A DNA stretch of 64,000 bases, taken from contig NZ_RJVI01000003.1 in NCBI RefSeq assembly GCF_003751635.1, positions 62,001 to 126,000 on the forward strand. The letters run 5' to 3'. Position 1 is the stretch's first letter. Every line of letters starts with the position of its first letter. Below are positions 24,997 to 34,254 of this stretch, one piece after another. Source of the stretch: Inmirania thermothiophila (GTDB taxonomy: Bacteria > Pseudomonadota > Gammaproteobacteria > DSM-100275). The notes below the pieces were generated by a model that saw nothing but the letters and a program-made list of their open reading frames with translations, did not search any database and was not told the origin of the DNA. The translations under genes and the position numbers were made by a program.

Positions 24997-25626
24997 TCAG
25001 CGCGCGCCGAAGACCACGATGGTCTTGCCGCTGACCGAGATCAGGCCCTGCTCCTCCAGGTGCTTGAGGACGCGCCCGGCCATCTCCCGGGAGCAGCCCA
25101 CGATGCGCCCGAGCTCCTGGCGGGTGACGCGGATCTGCATCCCGTCCGGGTGGGTCATGGCGTCGGGCTCCTTGCACAGGTCGAGCAGGGCGCGGGCGAT
25201 GCGGCCGGTGACGTCGAGGAAGGCCAGGTGCCCCACCTTCTCGCTGGTGCGGCGCAGGCGCCGGGCCATCTGCGCCGCCAGCTCGAACAGGATCTCCGGG
25301 TCCTCGGCCGCGAGCTGGCGGAAGCGGGCGTAGCCGATCTCGGCGAGCTCGCAGGCGGTGCGCGTGCGCACCCACGCGCTGCGGCCCTGGCCCTCGTCGT
25401 CGAACAGGCCCATCTCGCCGAAGAAGTCGCCGGGGTTGAGGTAGGCGAGGACGAGCTCGCGGCCCTCCTCGTCCTCGCGCAGCACCGTCACCGAGCCCTC
25501 GAGGACGTAGTAGAGGACGTCGGGGCGGTCCCCTTCGTAGATGATCACCGCCTTGGCCGGGTAGCGGCGGCGGTGGCAGTGCCGCAGCAGGCGCTGGATG
25601 ACGGGGCGCTCGTGGGGCTTGGGCAT
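24997..25626 (-). CDS. crp: cAMP-activated transcriptional regulator Crp
   Basis: A 209-residue protein, the same length as E. coli CRP and closely similar. The cAMP pocket is intact: FFGEMGLF, then RSAWVR, then [20 protein letters not shown] with the Thr-Ser pair. The DNA-reading helix is [24 protein letters not shown]. It controls carbon source use and other regulons. ATG 25626 matches the E. coli start; a longer form from 25665 is unlikely. As in E. coli, a YhfA-type OsmC gene is divergent to it. Confidence 0.95.
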   Translation of the reverse strand: MPKPHERPVIQRLLRHCHRRRYPAKAVIIYEGDRPDVLYYVLEGSVTVLREDEEGRELVLAYLNPGDFFGEMGLFDDEGQGRSAWVRTRTACELAEIGYARFRQLAAEDPEILFELAAQMARRLRRTSEKVGHLAFLDVTGRIARALLDLCKEPDAMTHPDGMQIRVTRQELGRIVGCSREMAGRVLKHLEEQGLISVSGKTIVVFGAR

Positions 25627-25733
25627 GGTCCTGGCGTCGCGTCGCGAGGGTGGGTACGCTCCCATAATGGACCGGGCCGCGGCCGCGGTCCAGGTCGGGA
25701 CAAGGGGCCGGCGACGGCGAGGGAGGATCGGTG

Positions 25734-26174
25734 ATGCGCGTGCGCGCCAAGTGGGTCGAGGGGGTGGCCTTCGTCGGCGAGTCCGGCAGCGGCCACGCGG
25801 TGGTGATGGACGGCGCCCCGGAGGCGGGCGGGCGCAATCTCGGGCCGCGGCCCATGGAGATGGTGCTGCTGGGGCTTGCGGGCTGCACCGGCTTCGACGT
25901 GGTCACCATCCTGCGCAAGGCCCGGCAGGCGGTCACGGACTGCGTGGTGGAGGTGGAGGCGGAGCGGGCCGAGACCGTGCCCAGGGTCTTCACCCGCATC
26001 CACGTCCACTACCGCGTGCGCGGGCGCGGGCTCGATGCCCGCGCGGTGGCCCGCGCGGTGCAGCTCTCGGCGGAAAAGTACTGCTCGGTGTCGAGGATGC
26101 TGGCGGCGAGCGTCGAGATCCGCCACGACCACCGGGTGGAGGAGGAGGCCGGGGACGGGGCTGGCGGCCCGTGA
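25734..26174 (+). CDS. OsmC-family protein, YhfA type
   Basis: The 146-residue protein has the OsmC fold: the [33 protein letters not shown] segment with its cysteine (about residue 53), then [10 protein letters not shown] and the second cysteine in [12 protein letters not shown]. OsmC proteins reduce organic hydroperoxides through this cysteine pair; the YhfA subgroup has no proven substrate. GGGAGGA precedes the ATG. CATAAT at 25663-25668 may be its -10. It is divergent to crp and shares four bases with the downstream DUF885 gene. Confidence 0.88.
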   Translation: MRVRAKWVEGVAFVGESGSGHAVVMDGAPEAGGRNLGPRPMEMVLLGLAGCTGFDVVTILRKARQAVTDCVVEVEAERAETVPRVFTRIHVHYRVRGRGLDARAVARAVQLSAEKYCSVSRMLAASVEIRHDHRVEEEAGDGAGGP

Positions 26175-27838
26175 GCGACCCCGCCCGCTTCGACGCCCTC
26201 TGTGAGCGCTACCACCGGGCCTGGTTCCGCTTCCATCCCGAGGAGGCGGTGGCGGTGGGCGAGACCGCCCACGCCGGGCGCCTCGCCCCCTTCGGCGACG
26301 ACGACATCGGGGCGCTGATCGCCCTCGACGAGAAGCTCCTCGACGCCCTCGACGAGATCGATCCCACGGGGCTCGACCCGGACCGCGCCCTGGATCACGC
26401 GCTCCTGCGGGGCGCCGCGGAGCTGGAGCTGCACGAGCTGCTGGAGCGGGACTGGCGCCGGCGCGACCCCGTGCGCTACCTCCCGGTGGAGGCGATCCAC
26501 CAGATCGCGGTGCGTCCGCTGCCGGACCCGGCGGCGGCGCTCGCGGGCCGGCTCGGGGCGGTGCCGGGGCATCTGCGCGCGGCGCGGGCGCACCTTGCCG
26601 CCGAGCCCGAGGCGGTGGTGCCGGCGTGGGCGGAGCTGGCGGTGGAGGAGGCCCGCGCCGGCGCCGCCTTCGTGCGGGGGCTCGCCGCGGATGCGCGGCT
26701 CGGCCCCGTGGTCGCCGCCGCGCCGGGCCTCGCCGGCCTTGCCGGCGAGGCGGCGGCGGCGCTGGAGGCCTTCGCCGCCTTCCTCGAGGGGGAGGTGCTG
26801 CCGCGGGCGGCGGGGACGCTGGCCTGCGGACGGCTCCACTTCGAGCGCCTCCTCAGGCTGCGCCACGGCCTCGAACTGGATGCCGAGGGGCTGCGCCGCT
26901 TCGGCGAGGCGCTGGTGGGGCGGGTGGAGCGCTCGCTCGCCGAGGCCTGCGCGGCGGTGGCGCCGCGCGCGTCCCCGCAGGAGGTCCTGGCGCGGCTGCG
27001 CGGGGATCGGCCGGAGGCCGAGGCGCTGCTTGCACGCTACCGCGAGGCGATGGCGGCGGCGCGCGCCTTCGTCCTCGCGCGGGGGCTCGTGACGGCGCCG
27101 CCGCGCGAGCGGCTGGAGGTGGTGGCGACCCCGCCCTTCCTGCGCCCGCGCATCCCCTTCGCGGCCTATCTCGAGCCCGCGCCCCACGATCCCGAGCAGG
27201 CGGGGACCTACTACGTCACCGTGCCCGAGGACGAGGCGGGCCTTGCCGCCCACCACGAGGCGGCGATCCGCCTGACCTCGGTGCACGAGGCCTGGCCGGG
27301 GCACCACCTGCAGTTCGTCACCGCCCACCTGCGCCCGGCTTCGCGCACCTGGACGCGGCTGCTCAACCCCTCCGCCACCCTCTACGAGGGCTGGGCCCTC
27401 TACTGCGAGCAGCTCATGCTGGAGCAGGGCTTCCTCGACCGCCCCGAGGAGCGGGTGCTGGTGCTGCACGACCGGCTGTGGCGGGCGCTGCGGGTGCTCG
27501 TGGACGTGGGCCTGCAGGTGGACGGGGTCGGCCCCGGGGTGGCGCGGCGGCTCCTCGTGGACCGGCTCGGCTTCGCCGAGGCGCAGGCCGCGGGCGAGGT
27601 GGCCTGGTACGGCCGCGCCCCCACGGTGCCCATGGGCTACGCCCTGGGCTGGGCGCTGATCGACGCCCTGCGCGGGGTGCTGGGGGTGGATCCGGGCGAT
27701 GCGGCGGCCCTTCGCCGCTTCCACGACCGCCTCCTCTCGGCCGGCTCCGTGGCGCTGCCCCGGGTGGTGCGGCGGGTCTTCGGCGAGGCGGCCTGGGTGC
27801 GCGCGGCGGCTGTCGCCTTCGGGACGCATGGGGCATAA
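26171..27838 (+). CDS. DUF885-family putative metallopeptidase
   Basis: A 555-residue protein with the DUF885 signature HEAWPGHHLQF (about residues 376-386), an HExxxGHH variant of a zinc-protease motif. LNPSATLYEGWALYCEQLMLE follows, supplying the probable third ligand Glu. No signal peptide is present, so it is probably cytoplasmic. Natural substrates are unknown for most of the family. The GTG start overlaps the osmC stop (GTGA), so it is co-translated. Its TAA stop lies inside a CATAAT that may serve speD. Confidence 0.85.
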   Translation: MSDPARFDALCERYHRAWFRFHPEEAVAVGETAHAGRLAPFGDDDIGALIALDEKLLDALDEIDPTGLDPDRALDHALLRGAAELELHELLERDWRRRDPVRYLPVEAIHQIAVRPLPDPAAALAGRLGAVPGHLRAARAHLAAEPEAVVPAWAELAVEEARAGAAFVRGLAADARLGPVVAAAPGLAGLAGEAAAALEAFAAFLEGEVLPRAAGTLACGRLHFERLLRLRHGLELDAEGLRRFGEALVGRVERSLAEACAAVAPRASPQEVLARLRGDRPEAEALLARYREAMAAARAFVLARGLVTAPPRERLEVVATPPFLRPRIPFAAYLEPAPHDPEQAGTYYVTVPEDEAGLAAHHEAAIRLTSVHEAWPGHHLQFVTAHLRPASRTWTRLLNPSATLYEGWALYCEQLMLEQGFLDRPEERVLVLHDRLWRALRVLVDVGLQVDGVGPGVARRLLVDRLGFAEAQAAGEVAWYGRAPTVPMGYALGWALIDALRGVLGVDPGDAAALRRFHDRLLSAGSVALPRVVRRVFGEAAWVRAAAVAFGTHGA

Positions 27839-27901
27839 TACGCGGTCTTTTCGTGCCCCGCGGGCTCGCGGGTGGTCTCAGCAGGGGAGGGCCGTGCGGT
27901 G

Positions 27902-28708
27902 ATGGGGCACAGCCGCAAGCTCAAGCTCCACGGCTTCAACAACCTCACCAAGAGCCTGAGCTTCAACATCTTCGACATCTGCTACGCGCGCACGCCGGCG
28001 CAGCGCCGCGAGTACATCGAGTACATCGACGACGTCTACAACGCCGAGCGCCTCACGGAGATCCTCACCCACGTCGCCGAGATCATCGGCGCCAACATCC
28101 TCAACATCGCGCGCCAGGACTACGACCCCCACGGCGCCAGCGTCACCATGCTCATCTCCGAGGAGCCGGTGGTGGACGCCGAGCGGGTCTCCAACCGCGA
28201 GGCCCCGGGGCCGCTGCCCGACGCCATCGTCGCCCACCTGGACAAGAGCCACCTCACCGTCCACACCTACCCCGAGAGCCATCCGGACAACGGCATCAGC
28301 ACCTTCCGCGTCGACATCGACGTCTCCACCTGCGGGCGCATCTCGCCCCTGAAGGCGCTCAACTACCTCATCCACAGCTTCGACTCCGACATCGTCATCC
28401 TCGACTACCGGGTGCGCGGGTTCACCCGCGACGTGCGCGGGCGCAAGCACTTCATCGACCACAAGATCAACTCGATCCAGAACTACCTCTCGCGCGACAC
28501 CCGCGAGCGCTACCAGATGATCGACGTCAACGTCTACCAGGAGAACATCTTCCACACCAAGATGCTCCTGAAGGAGTTCGACCTCGACAACTACCTCTTC
28601 GGGGTCGACAGCGCCGCCCTGCCGGCCAAGGAGCAGCGGCGCATCCGCGAGGCCCTGCGCCGCGAGATGCTGGAGATCTTCTACGGGCGCAACATGCGCC
28701 GGGTCTGA
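27902..28708 (+). CDS. speD: S-adenosylmethionine decarboxylase proenzyme SpeD
   Basis: A 268-residue protein of the E. coli-type (class 1A) AdoMet decarboxylase. The autocleavage serine, which becomes the pyruvoyl group, is in [11 protein letters not shown] (about residues 114-124). [15 protein letters not shown] and [19 protein letters not shown] carry the catalytic Cys and neighbouring active-site residues. The product, decarboxylated AdoMet, feeds spermidine synthesis; speE is not in the window. GGGGAGGG precedes ATG 27902. CATAAT (27834-27839) with ACGCGG downstream is a plausible -10. Confidence 0.96.
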   Translation: MGHSRKLKLHGFNNLTKSLSFNIFDICYARTPAQRREYIEYIDDVYNAERLTEILTHVAEIIGANILNIARQDYDPHGASVTMLISEEPVVDAERVSNREAPGPLPDAIVAHLDKSHLTVHTYPESHPDNGISTFRVDIDVSTCGRISPLKALNYLIHSFDSDIVILDYRVRGFTRDVRGRKHFIDHKINSIQNYLSRDTRERYQMIDVNVYQENIFHTKMLLKEFDLDNYLFGVDSAALPAKEQRRIREALRREMLEIFYGRNMRRV

Positions 28709-28716
28709 GGGCGGCG

Positions 28717-29925
28717 CTAGGGCCCAACGAGCTGGTTGAGCTCGAACAGCGGCAGCAGCACCGCCACCACCACGAACAGCACCAGCCCGCCCATGAGCAG
28801 GATCAGGGCGGGCTCGAGCAGCCCGAGGGCGAGGCCGATCTGGGTCTCGGTCTCGCGCTCGAGGGCGGCGGCGGCGCGCTCGAGCATGCGTTCGAGCTCG
28901 CCGCTGCCCTCGCCGCTCGCCACCAGGTGCACCAGCAGGGGCGGGAAGAGGCCGCTGCGGGCGAGGGCCTCGTGGATGGGGCTGCCCTCGCGCACGCGGG
29001 CCGCGGCCGTCTCCACCGCCTCGCGCATGGGCCGGTTGCCGAGGACCTGGGCGGCAAGGCCCATGGCCTCCAGGGCGGGGACGCCGCTCGCGGCGAGGAT
29101 GCTGAAGGTGCGCGCGAAGCGCGCCGCCTGCACCCCGCGCAGCACCCGCCCGAGCAGGGGCAGGCGCAGGAGCAGGGCGTCGAAGGCACGCCGCGGCGCC
29201 GGGCGGCGCAGTGCCGCCGCCGCCGCGGCCAGGGCCGCCGCGGTCGCCAGGGCGGCCGCGGGGCCGCGGTCGCGGGCGGCGTCGCTGATCGCGATGAGCA
29301 GCCGCGTCGCCCACGGCAGCGCCTGTCCCATGTCCACGAAGACCTGCACCACCTGCGGCACCACGTAGGTGACCAGCAGCGCCGTCACCAGGAAGGCGAC
29401 GGTGACCAGCAGCGAGGGGTAGAGCAGCGCGAGGGCCAGGCGCTGGCGGACCTGGCGGCGGTGCTCCAGGTAGTCGGCGAGCCGCTCCAGGACCTCGGCC
29501 AGGCGCCCCGTGCGCTCGCCGGCGGCGACGGTGGCCTGGACGATGCGCGGAAAGGCCCGCGGGTAGGCGGCGAGCGCCGCGGCCAGGGACTGGCCCTCGC
29601 GGATGCGCGCGCGCACCCCGAGGAGCACGGCGCGGGCGCGGCGCCCCTCGCTCTGGGCGGCGGCGATGGCCAGCGCCTCGCCGACGGGGACGGCGGCGCG
29701 GGCCAGCGTCGCGAGCTGGCGCATGGCGAGGACCAGATCCGCCCCGCCGAGGGCGTCGCGGCGGGTGCCGCCGCCGGGCGTCGGGGCCGCCTCCGCCTCC
29801 ACCGCCAGCGGCACCAGGCCCTGCTCGCGCAGCCGCTGGCGGGCCTGGCGCGGCCCGTCGGCCTCGATCAGCCCCCGCCGCGTGCGGCCGCGCGCATCCA
29901 GGGCCTGGTAGCGGAAGGCGCCCAC
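28717..29925 (-). CDS. gspF: Type II secretion inner-membrane protein GspF
   Basis: The 402-residue protein begins VGAFRYQALDARGRTRRGLIEADGPRQARQRLREQGLVP, the GspF N-terminal signature. Two GspF/PilC repeats follow, with three membrane segments (LLYPSLLVTVAFLVTALLVTYVVPQ near the middle, GGLVLFVVVAVLLPLF at the end). GspF anchors the platform and couples to the GspE ATPase. GTG 29925 is chosen because the family begins there. It ends the gspCDEF block and converges on speD. Confidence 0.95.
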   Translation of the reverse strand: MGAFRYQALDARGRTRRGLIEADGPRQARQRLREQGLVPLAVEAEAAPTPGGGTRRDALGGADLVLAMRQLATLARAAVPVGEALAIAAAQSEGRRARAVLLGVRARIREGQSLAAALAAYPRAFPRIVQATVAAGERTGRLAEVLERLADYLEHRRQVRQRLALALLYPSLLVTVAFLVTALLVTYVVPQVVQVFVDMGQALPWATRLLIAISDAARDRGPAAALATAAALAAAAAALRRPAPRRAFDALLLRLPLLGRVLRGVQAARFARTFSILAASGVPALEAMGLAAQVLGNRPMREAVETAAARVREGSPIHEALARSGLFPPLLVHLVASGEGSGELERMLERAAAALERETETQIGLALGLLEPALILLMGGLVLFVVVAVLLPLFELNQLVGP

Positions 29926-29929
29926 GGGT

Positions 29930-31432
29930 TCAGTCCTCGGCGGTGACCCGCAGCACCTCCTCGAGCGAGGTCTCGCCGGCGAGGACGCGGCGGCGCCCGT
30001 CCTCGCGGATGCCGGGGGTGAGGCTGCGGGCATGGGCCTCGAGGGCCTGTTCGGCGGCGCCGTCGTGGATCAGGCTGCGCATGCGCTCGTCCACGGGGAC
30101 CAGCTCGTAGATCCCGCTGCGGCCGCGGTACCCGGTGCCGCCGCAGGCGGGGCAGCCGCCCGGATGGTGGAGCACCGCCGCCTCGTCGGCGCCGACGCCG
30201 AGGGCGGCGCGCTCGGCGGCGGTGGCCGGCGCCGGGCGGCGGCAGCGGGGGCAGAGCAGGCGCACGAGGCGCTGGGCGATGACGCCGATGAGGCTCGCCG
30301 AGAGCAGATAGGGCTCGATCCCCATGTCGCGCAGGCGCGTCACCGCACCCACGGCGCTGCGCGTGTGCAGCGTGGACAGCACCAGGTGGCCGGTGAGGCT
30401 CGCCTGGACGGCGATTTCGGCGGTCTCGAGGTCGCGGATCTCCCCCACCATCACCACGTCCGGGTCCTGGCGCAGGATCGCGCGCAGGCCCCGGGCGAAG
30501 GACAGGCCGATGCGGGGGTTGACCTGGGTCTGGCCGATCCCGGGGATGTCGTACTCCACGGGGTCCTCGACGGTGACGATGTTGCGCCCGGGTTCGTTGA
30601 GCCGCTGCAGGATGGCGTAGAGGGTGGTGGTCTTGCCGGAGCCCGTGGGCCCGGTGACGAGGAGGATGCCGCTCGGGCGGCGGATGAGGCGCTCGACCCC
30701 GGCGAGCGTCGCCGGCGCCATGCCCAGCTGGCCGAGGTCCAGGCGCCCGGCCTGCTTGTCCAGGATGCGCAGCACCACGCGCTCGCCCGCGCCGGTGGGC
30801 AGGGTCGAGACGCGCACGTCCACGGCGTGGCCGCCCACCCGCAGGGAGATGCGCCCGTCCTGGGGGAGGCGCTTCTCGGCGATGTCGAGGCGGGCCATGA
30901 CCTTGATCCGCGACACCAGCAGGGGGGCGAGCTCCGGGCGCGGCGAAAGGACCTCGCGCAGGACGCCGTCGACGCGCATGCGCACCACCAGGCGCTCGCC
31001 GTAGGGCTCGATGTGGATGTCGGAGGCCTGCTCGCGGATGGCCTCCGCCAGCAGCGCGTTGATGAGGCGGATGATGGGGGCGTCGTCCTCGGCCTCCAGC
31101 AGGTCCTCCGGCTCGGCCAGCTCCCCCGCCACCCGCACCAGGTCCATGGCCTCGCCCAGGTCCTCGATCGCCTGCATGGCGCTGCCGCGGCCGTCGCGGA
31201 AGCGCGCGGCGAGGAGCTGCTCGAAGCGCGCCTCCTCCACCGCCTCCAGCACCAGCGGGCGGCCGAGGTGGCGGCGCAGCTCGGCGAGGATCAGCGGGTC
31301 GGCGTCGGGGCGGTGGACGATGCGGGCGCGCTCGGGCGCAAGCTCCGCGACCAGGACCCCGTGGCGGCGGCAGAAGGCGTAGCCCGGCTCGGCCGCGGGG
31401 CGGCCCGGGGCGGCGGCCTCAACGGCGTCCAT
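29930..31432 (-). CDS. gspE: Type II secretion ATPase GspE
   Basis: A 500-residue ATPase. Walker A is GPTGSGKTTT, the Asp box TVEDPVEYD, Walker B DPDVVMVGEIRD, and the His box TGHLVLSTLHT. The zinc-binding tetracysteine motif, CPRC followed by CPACGGTGYRGR, is intact. It powers pseudopilus assembly from the cytoplasmic face. ATG 31432 gives a normal-length N-terminus and overlaps gspD by 14 bases. The N1E domain is short. Confidence 0.97.
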   Translation of the reverse strand: MDAVEAAAPGRPAAEPGYAFCRRHGVLVAELAPERARIVHRPDADPLILAELRRHLGRPLVLEAVEEARFEQLLAARFRDGRGSAMQAIEDLGEAMDLVRVAGELAEPEDLLEAEDDAPIIRLINALLAEAIREQASDIHIEPYGERLVVRMRVDGVLREVLSPRPELAPLLVSRIKVMARLDIAEKRLPQDGRISLRVGGHAVDVRVSTLPTGAGERVVLRILDKQAGRLDLGQLGMAPATLAGVERLIRRPSGILLVTGPTGSGKTTTLYAILQRLNEPGRNIVTVEDPVEYDIPGIGQTQVNPRIGLSFARGLRAILRQDPDVVMVGEIRDLETAEIAVQASLTGHLVLSTLHTRSAVGAVTRLRDMGIEPYLLSASLIGVIAQRLVRLLCPRCRRPAPATAAERAALGVGADEAAVLHHPGGCPACGGTGYRGRSGIYELVPVDERMRSLIHDGAAEQALEAHARSLTPGIREDGRRRVLAGETSLEEVLRVTAED

Positions 31433-33350
31433 CGGCGCCCGGCTCCGCGGGCGGCGGCGGGGCCGCCTCCTCGAAGGGCGGCGGCAGCCGCAGCAGCTCC
31501 TCCATGGGCGGCAGCACCGCCGGCTCGGCCCCCGGCAGGCGCGCCGCGGCGCCCTCCGCGAAGCGCTGCTGCACCCGCCGCAGGGCACGGTACTTGCCGC
31601 CCGTGACCCGCCGCGCCATGTCGGCGTCGCGCAGGATCGTCGGATGCAGGAAGACCATCAGGTTGCGCTTGACCTTGCTCACCTTGCGGTAGCGGAACAG
31701 CCATCCGAGCCCCGGGATGTCGCCGAGCCCCGGCACCCGCTGCTCGCTCTCCTGCAGGGTGTCGTCCAGGAGCCCGCCGAGGACCAGGACCTCGCCGTCG
31801 TCCACCATCACGCTGGTCTTGATGGCGCGCCGGTTGGTGACGAGGTCCACCGCGCCCTGGCTGCTGGGCGAGACGCTGGAGACCTCCTGCTCGATCTCGA
31901 GGCGGATCGCGGTGCCCTCGTTGATCTGCGGGGTCACGCGCAGGATCAGGCCGACGTCGCGGCGCTGGATGGTCTGGAAGGGGTTCTGCGGGGTGCTGTT
32001 GCTGGTGGTGGAGACGAACTGGCCGGTGACGAAGGGCACGTTCTGGGCCACCACGATCTCGGCCTGCTGGTTGTCCATGGTCACCAGCGTCGGGGTGGAG
32101 AGGACGTTGGTGGCGGCGTCGGCGGCCAGGGCGCGCAGCAGGAGGGCGAAGCGGTCGCCGCCGGGGCTGAGGTCGCCGAGGCCGAGGCTGAGGCCCTCGC
32201 CGATGCGCGGCGGCTGCTCCAGCAGCCCGGTGATGGCCGAGCCCGCGATGTTGAAGTTGACGAGGCCGACCCCGCCGCGCTGGTTGGGGCTGCCGTCGGC
32301 GAGCCACTGCACCCCCAGCTCGCGGGCGCGGTCGGCCGCGACCTCCGCCACCGCCGCCTCCACCAGGACCTGGGCGCGGCGGATGTCGAGGCGGCGGACC
32401 ACCTGCTCGATCTCGCGCAGCACCGCGGGGGGGGCGCTCACCACGAGGGCGTTGGTGGCCTCGTGGGCCTGGATCCGCACCGCACCCCCCTGGGCCTCGC
32501 CCTTGCCGGCGGCGGCCGGGGCGGCCGCGAGCCCCGTGAGCACCGGCACGAGGTCGGCGGCCTTGGCGTAGCGCAGGTAGATCACCTGCGTCGTGCCGCC
32601 CTCCTCGGGGGGCGTGTCCAGGTGGGCGACGAGGGCGCGCAGGCGCAGCCGCTCGCCCTGCGGGCCCGACAGCAGGAGGCTGTTGGTGCGTTCGTCGGCC
32701 ACCACCTGCACCGGGGCCGCCTCCTTGCCCTGGGAGCGGACGAGGGCGGCGAGGACGCGGGCAAGCTCCGGGGCGTCGGCGTGGGCGAGGCGCACCACCT
32801 CCACGGTCTGCTCGCTGGGCACGTCCACCCGCTCGATGATGGCCTCGAGGCGGGCGATGTTGGCCGCGCGGTCGGTGACGATGAGGACGTTGGCCGGGGG
32901 GTAGGCGGCGAGGTGGCTCTGCCGTCCCACCAGCGGGCGCAGCACCGGCACGAGCTGGGTCGCCGGCACGTGGCGCAGGGCGATGACGCGGGTGACGAGG
33001 CGGTCGCCGCCGCCGCCGTCGCCGTCCACCGGCAGGGGTTCGGCGCGGGCGTCGGCGTCGGGGACGATCTTCACCACCTCGCCCTGCTCCACGGCGGCGA
33101 AGCCGTGCACGGCGAGGATGGAGAGGAACACCCGGTAGAGGTCCTCGCCCTCCATGGGGCGGGCCGAGATCACCGTCACCTTGCCCTTGACGCGGGGATC
33201 GACGATGAAGTTGCGCCCGGTGGCCTCGGCCACGGTGCGGACGAGGGCGCCGATGTCGGCGTCCTGCAGGTTGAGGGTCACCGGTGCGGCCGACACCGTC
33301 CCTGCGAGCAGGGCGACGAGCCCCGCCAGCGCCATCCGCATCCCGCGCAC
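31419..33350 (-). CDS. gspD: Type II secretion outer-membrane secretin GspD
   Basis: The 643-residue protein has a signal peptide (about residues 1-21), then N0-N3 domains beginning LNLQDADIGALVRTVAEATGRNFIVDPRVKGKVTVIS. The secretin domain has VPFVTGQ and the C-terminal GLLDDTLQESEQRVPGLGDIPGLGWLFR. A Pro-rich tail (about 600-643) closes it; no obvious S-domain for a pilotin is evident. GTG 33350 is used, with GGAGGGGGGAG upstream; ATG 33341 is possible. It follows gspC by 30 bases. Confidence 0.96.
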   Translation of the reverse strand: MRGMRMALAGLVALLAGTVSAAPVTLNLQDADIGALVRTVAEATGRNFIVDPRVKGKVTVISARPMEGEDLYRVFLSILAVHGFAAVEQGEVVKIVPDADARAEPLPVDGDGGGGDRLVTRVIALRHVPATQLVPVLRPLVGRQSHLAAYPPANVLIVTDRAANIARLEAIIERVDVPSEQTVEVVRLAHADAPELARVLAALVRSQGKEAAPVQVVADERTNSLLLSGPQGERLRLRALVAHLDTPPEEGGTTQVIYLRYAKAADLVPVLTGLAAAPAAAGKGEAQGGAVRIQAHEATNALVVSAPPAVLREIEQVVRRLDIRRAQVLVEAAVAEVAADRARELGVQWLADGSPNQRGGVGLVNFNIAGSAITGLLEQPPRIGEGLSLGLGDLSPGGDRFALLLRALAADAATNVLSTPTLVTMDNQQAEIVVAQNVPFVTGQFVSTTSNSTPQNPFQTIQRRDVGLILRVTPQINEGTAIRLEIEQEVSSVSPSSQGAVDLVTNRRAIKTSVMVDDGEVLVLGGLLDDTLQESEQRVPGLGDIPGLGWLFRYRKVSKVKRNLMVFLHPTILRDADMARRVTGGKYRALRRVQQRFAEGAAARLPGAEPAVLPPMEELLRLPPPFEEAAPPPPAEPGADGRR

Positions 33351-33380
33351 CCGCTCCCCCCTCCGGTTGCCGGTGGTGTC

Positions 33381-34241
33381 CTATTCGGCGTCCAGCCGCA
33401 CGGTCAGCCGCTCCGGCCGGCCGCGCCGCAGCACCGTCACCTCGACGGTGTCCGTGCCCTCGAGGGTGCCCAGCACCTCCAGCGCCCGCACCGGGCTGTC
33501 GAGGCGCACGCCGTTGACCTCGGTGATGATATCACTGGAGCGCAGCCCCAGCCGGGCGAGCAGCGTGCGGTCGCGCCCGGGGCGCAGGCGGAAGCCGAGG
33601 AACGCCCCGTCGCGGCTGACGGGCTCGACCCGCACCGCGTCCGCCACCGACTGCGGGTCGGTGAGCAGCGCGTCGCGATACTCGCGCAGGCTGCGCCGGC
33701 CCGCCGGCGCGGCCGCCGCTGCCGCCGGCGGCGGGGCGGCGTCGGCGGCGCCGGCCTCGGGCTCGGCGAGGACCAGCCGCTCGAGGCGGCCGCCGCGCCG
33801 CAGCAGGACGTGGTCGGGGCCGACGGCCTCGAGGACCGCGTCCCCGGGCAGCCGCGCGCCCGGCGCGTAGGGGGCCTCCTCGCCCGAGGCGTCGGCGATG
33901 ATGGCGCGGGCGGCGGCGGGGTCGCCGCTGGCGAGGACCCCGCGCAGGGTCAGGCGCAGCGCGGTGGCGGGCGGCGGCGCCTGCGCCGGCCCGGCGGGGG
34001 CCGCCGCGGGCGGGGCCTCGCCCATGAGGTGGGCGGCGGCGATGCGGCGGGCGAGGGCGAGGGGGTCGCCGCTGCGCGCCGTCGTCGGAGCGGCATCCGC
34101 CGCCGCCACCGGAGGCGGCGCCGGCGGCAGGACGAGGAGCCAGGTCAGGCGCGCGAGCAGCCAGGCGGTGACCGCGAGGAGGACGAGCTCGGCGGTGCGG
34201 GCGAGGGTCCGGGACAGCCGCGCCGGGACCGGCCCCGTCAC
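33381..34241 (-). CDS. gspC: Type II secretion protein GspC
   Basis: A 286-residue inner-membrane protein. The membrane helix is at about 17-38 (ELVLLAVTAWLLARLTWLLVLP), then an Ala/Pro-rich linker, then the homology region (LRLTLRGVLASGDPAAARAIIAD) that binds the secretin N0 domain. The C-terminus is PDZ-like (FLGFRLRPGRDRTLLARLGLRSSDIITEVNGVRL). It links the inner platform to GspD. GTG start, 13 bases after rhlB, so it may be transcribed from the rhlB promoter. Confidence 0.93.
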   Translation of the reverse strand: MTGPVPARLSRTLARTAELVLLAVTAWLLARLTWLLVLPPAPPPVAAADAAPTTARSGDPLALARRIAAAHLMGEAPPAAAPAGPAQAPPPATALRLTLRGVLASGDPAAARAIIADASGEEAPYAPGARLPGDAVLEAVGPDHVLLRRGGRLERLVLAEPEAGAADAAPPPAAAAAAPAGRRSLREYRDALLTDPQSVADAVRVEPVSRDGAFLGFRLRPGRDRTLLARLGLRSSDIITEVNGVRLDSPVRALEVLGTLEGTDTVEVTVLRRGRPERLTVRLDAE

Positions 34242-34254
34242 CGCCGCCGCCCCC

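Noticed and set aside
22865-25999. Minus-strand open frame of 1044 codons running from gspG past crp
   Set aside because: Only the last 138 codons (gspG) are real; the upstream part is out of frame with the glcF and crp genes and has no motif.
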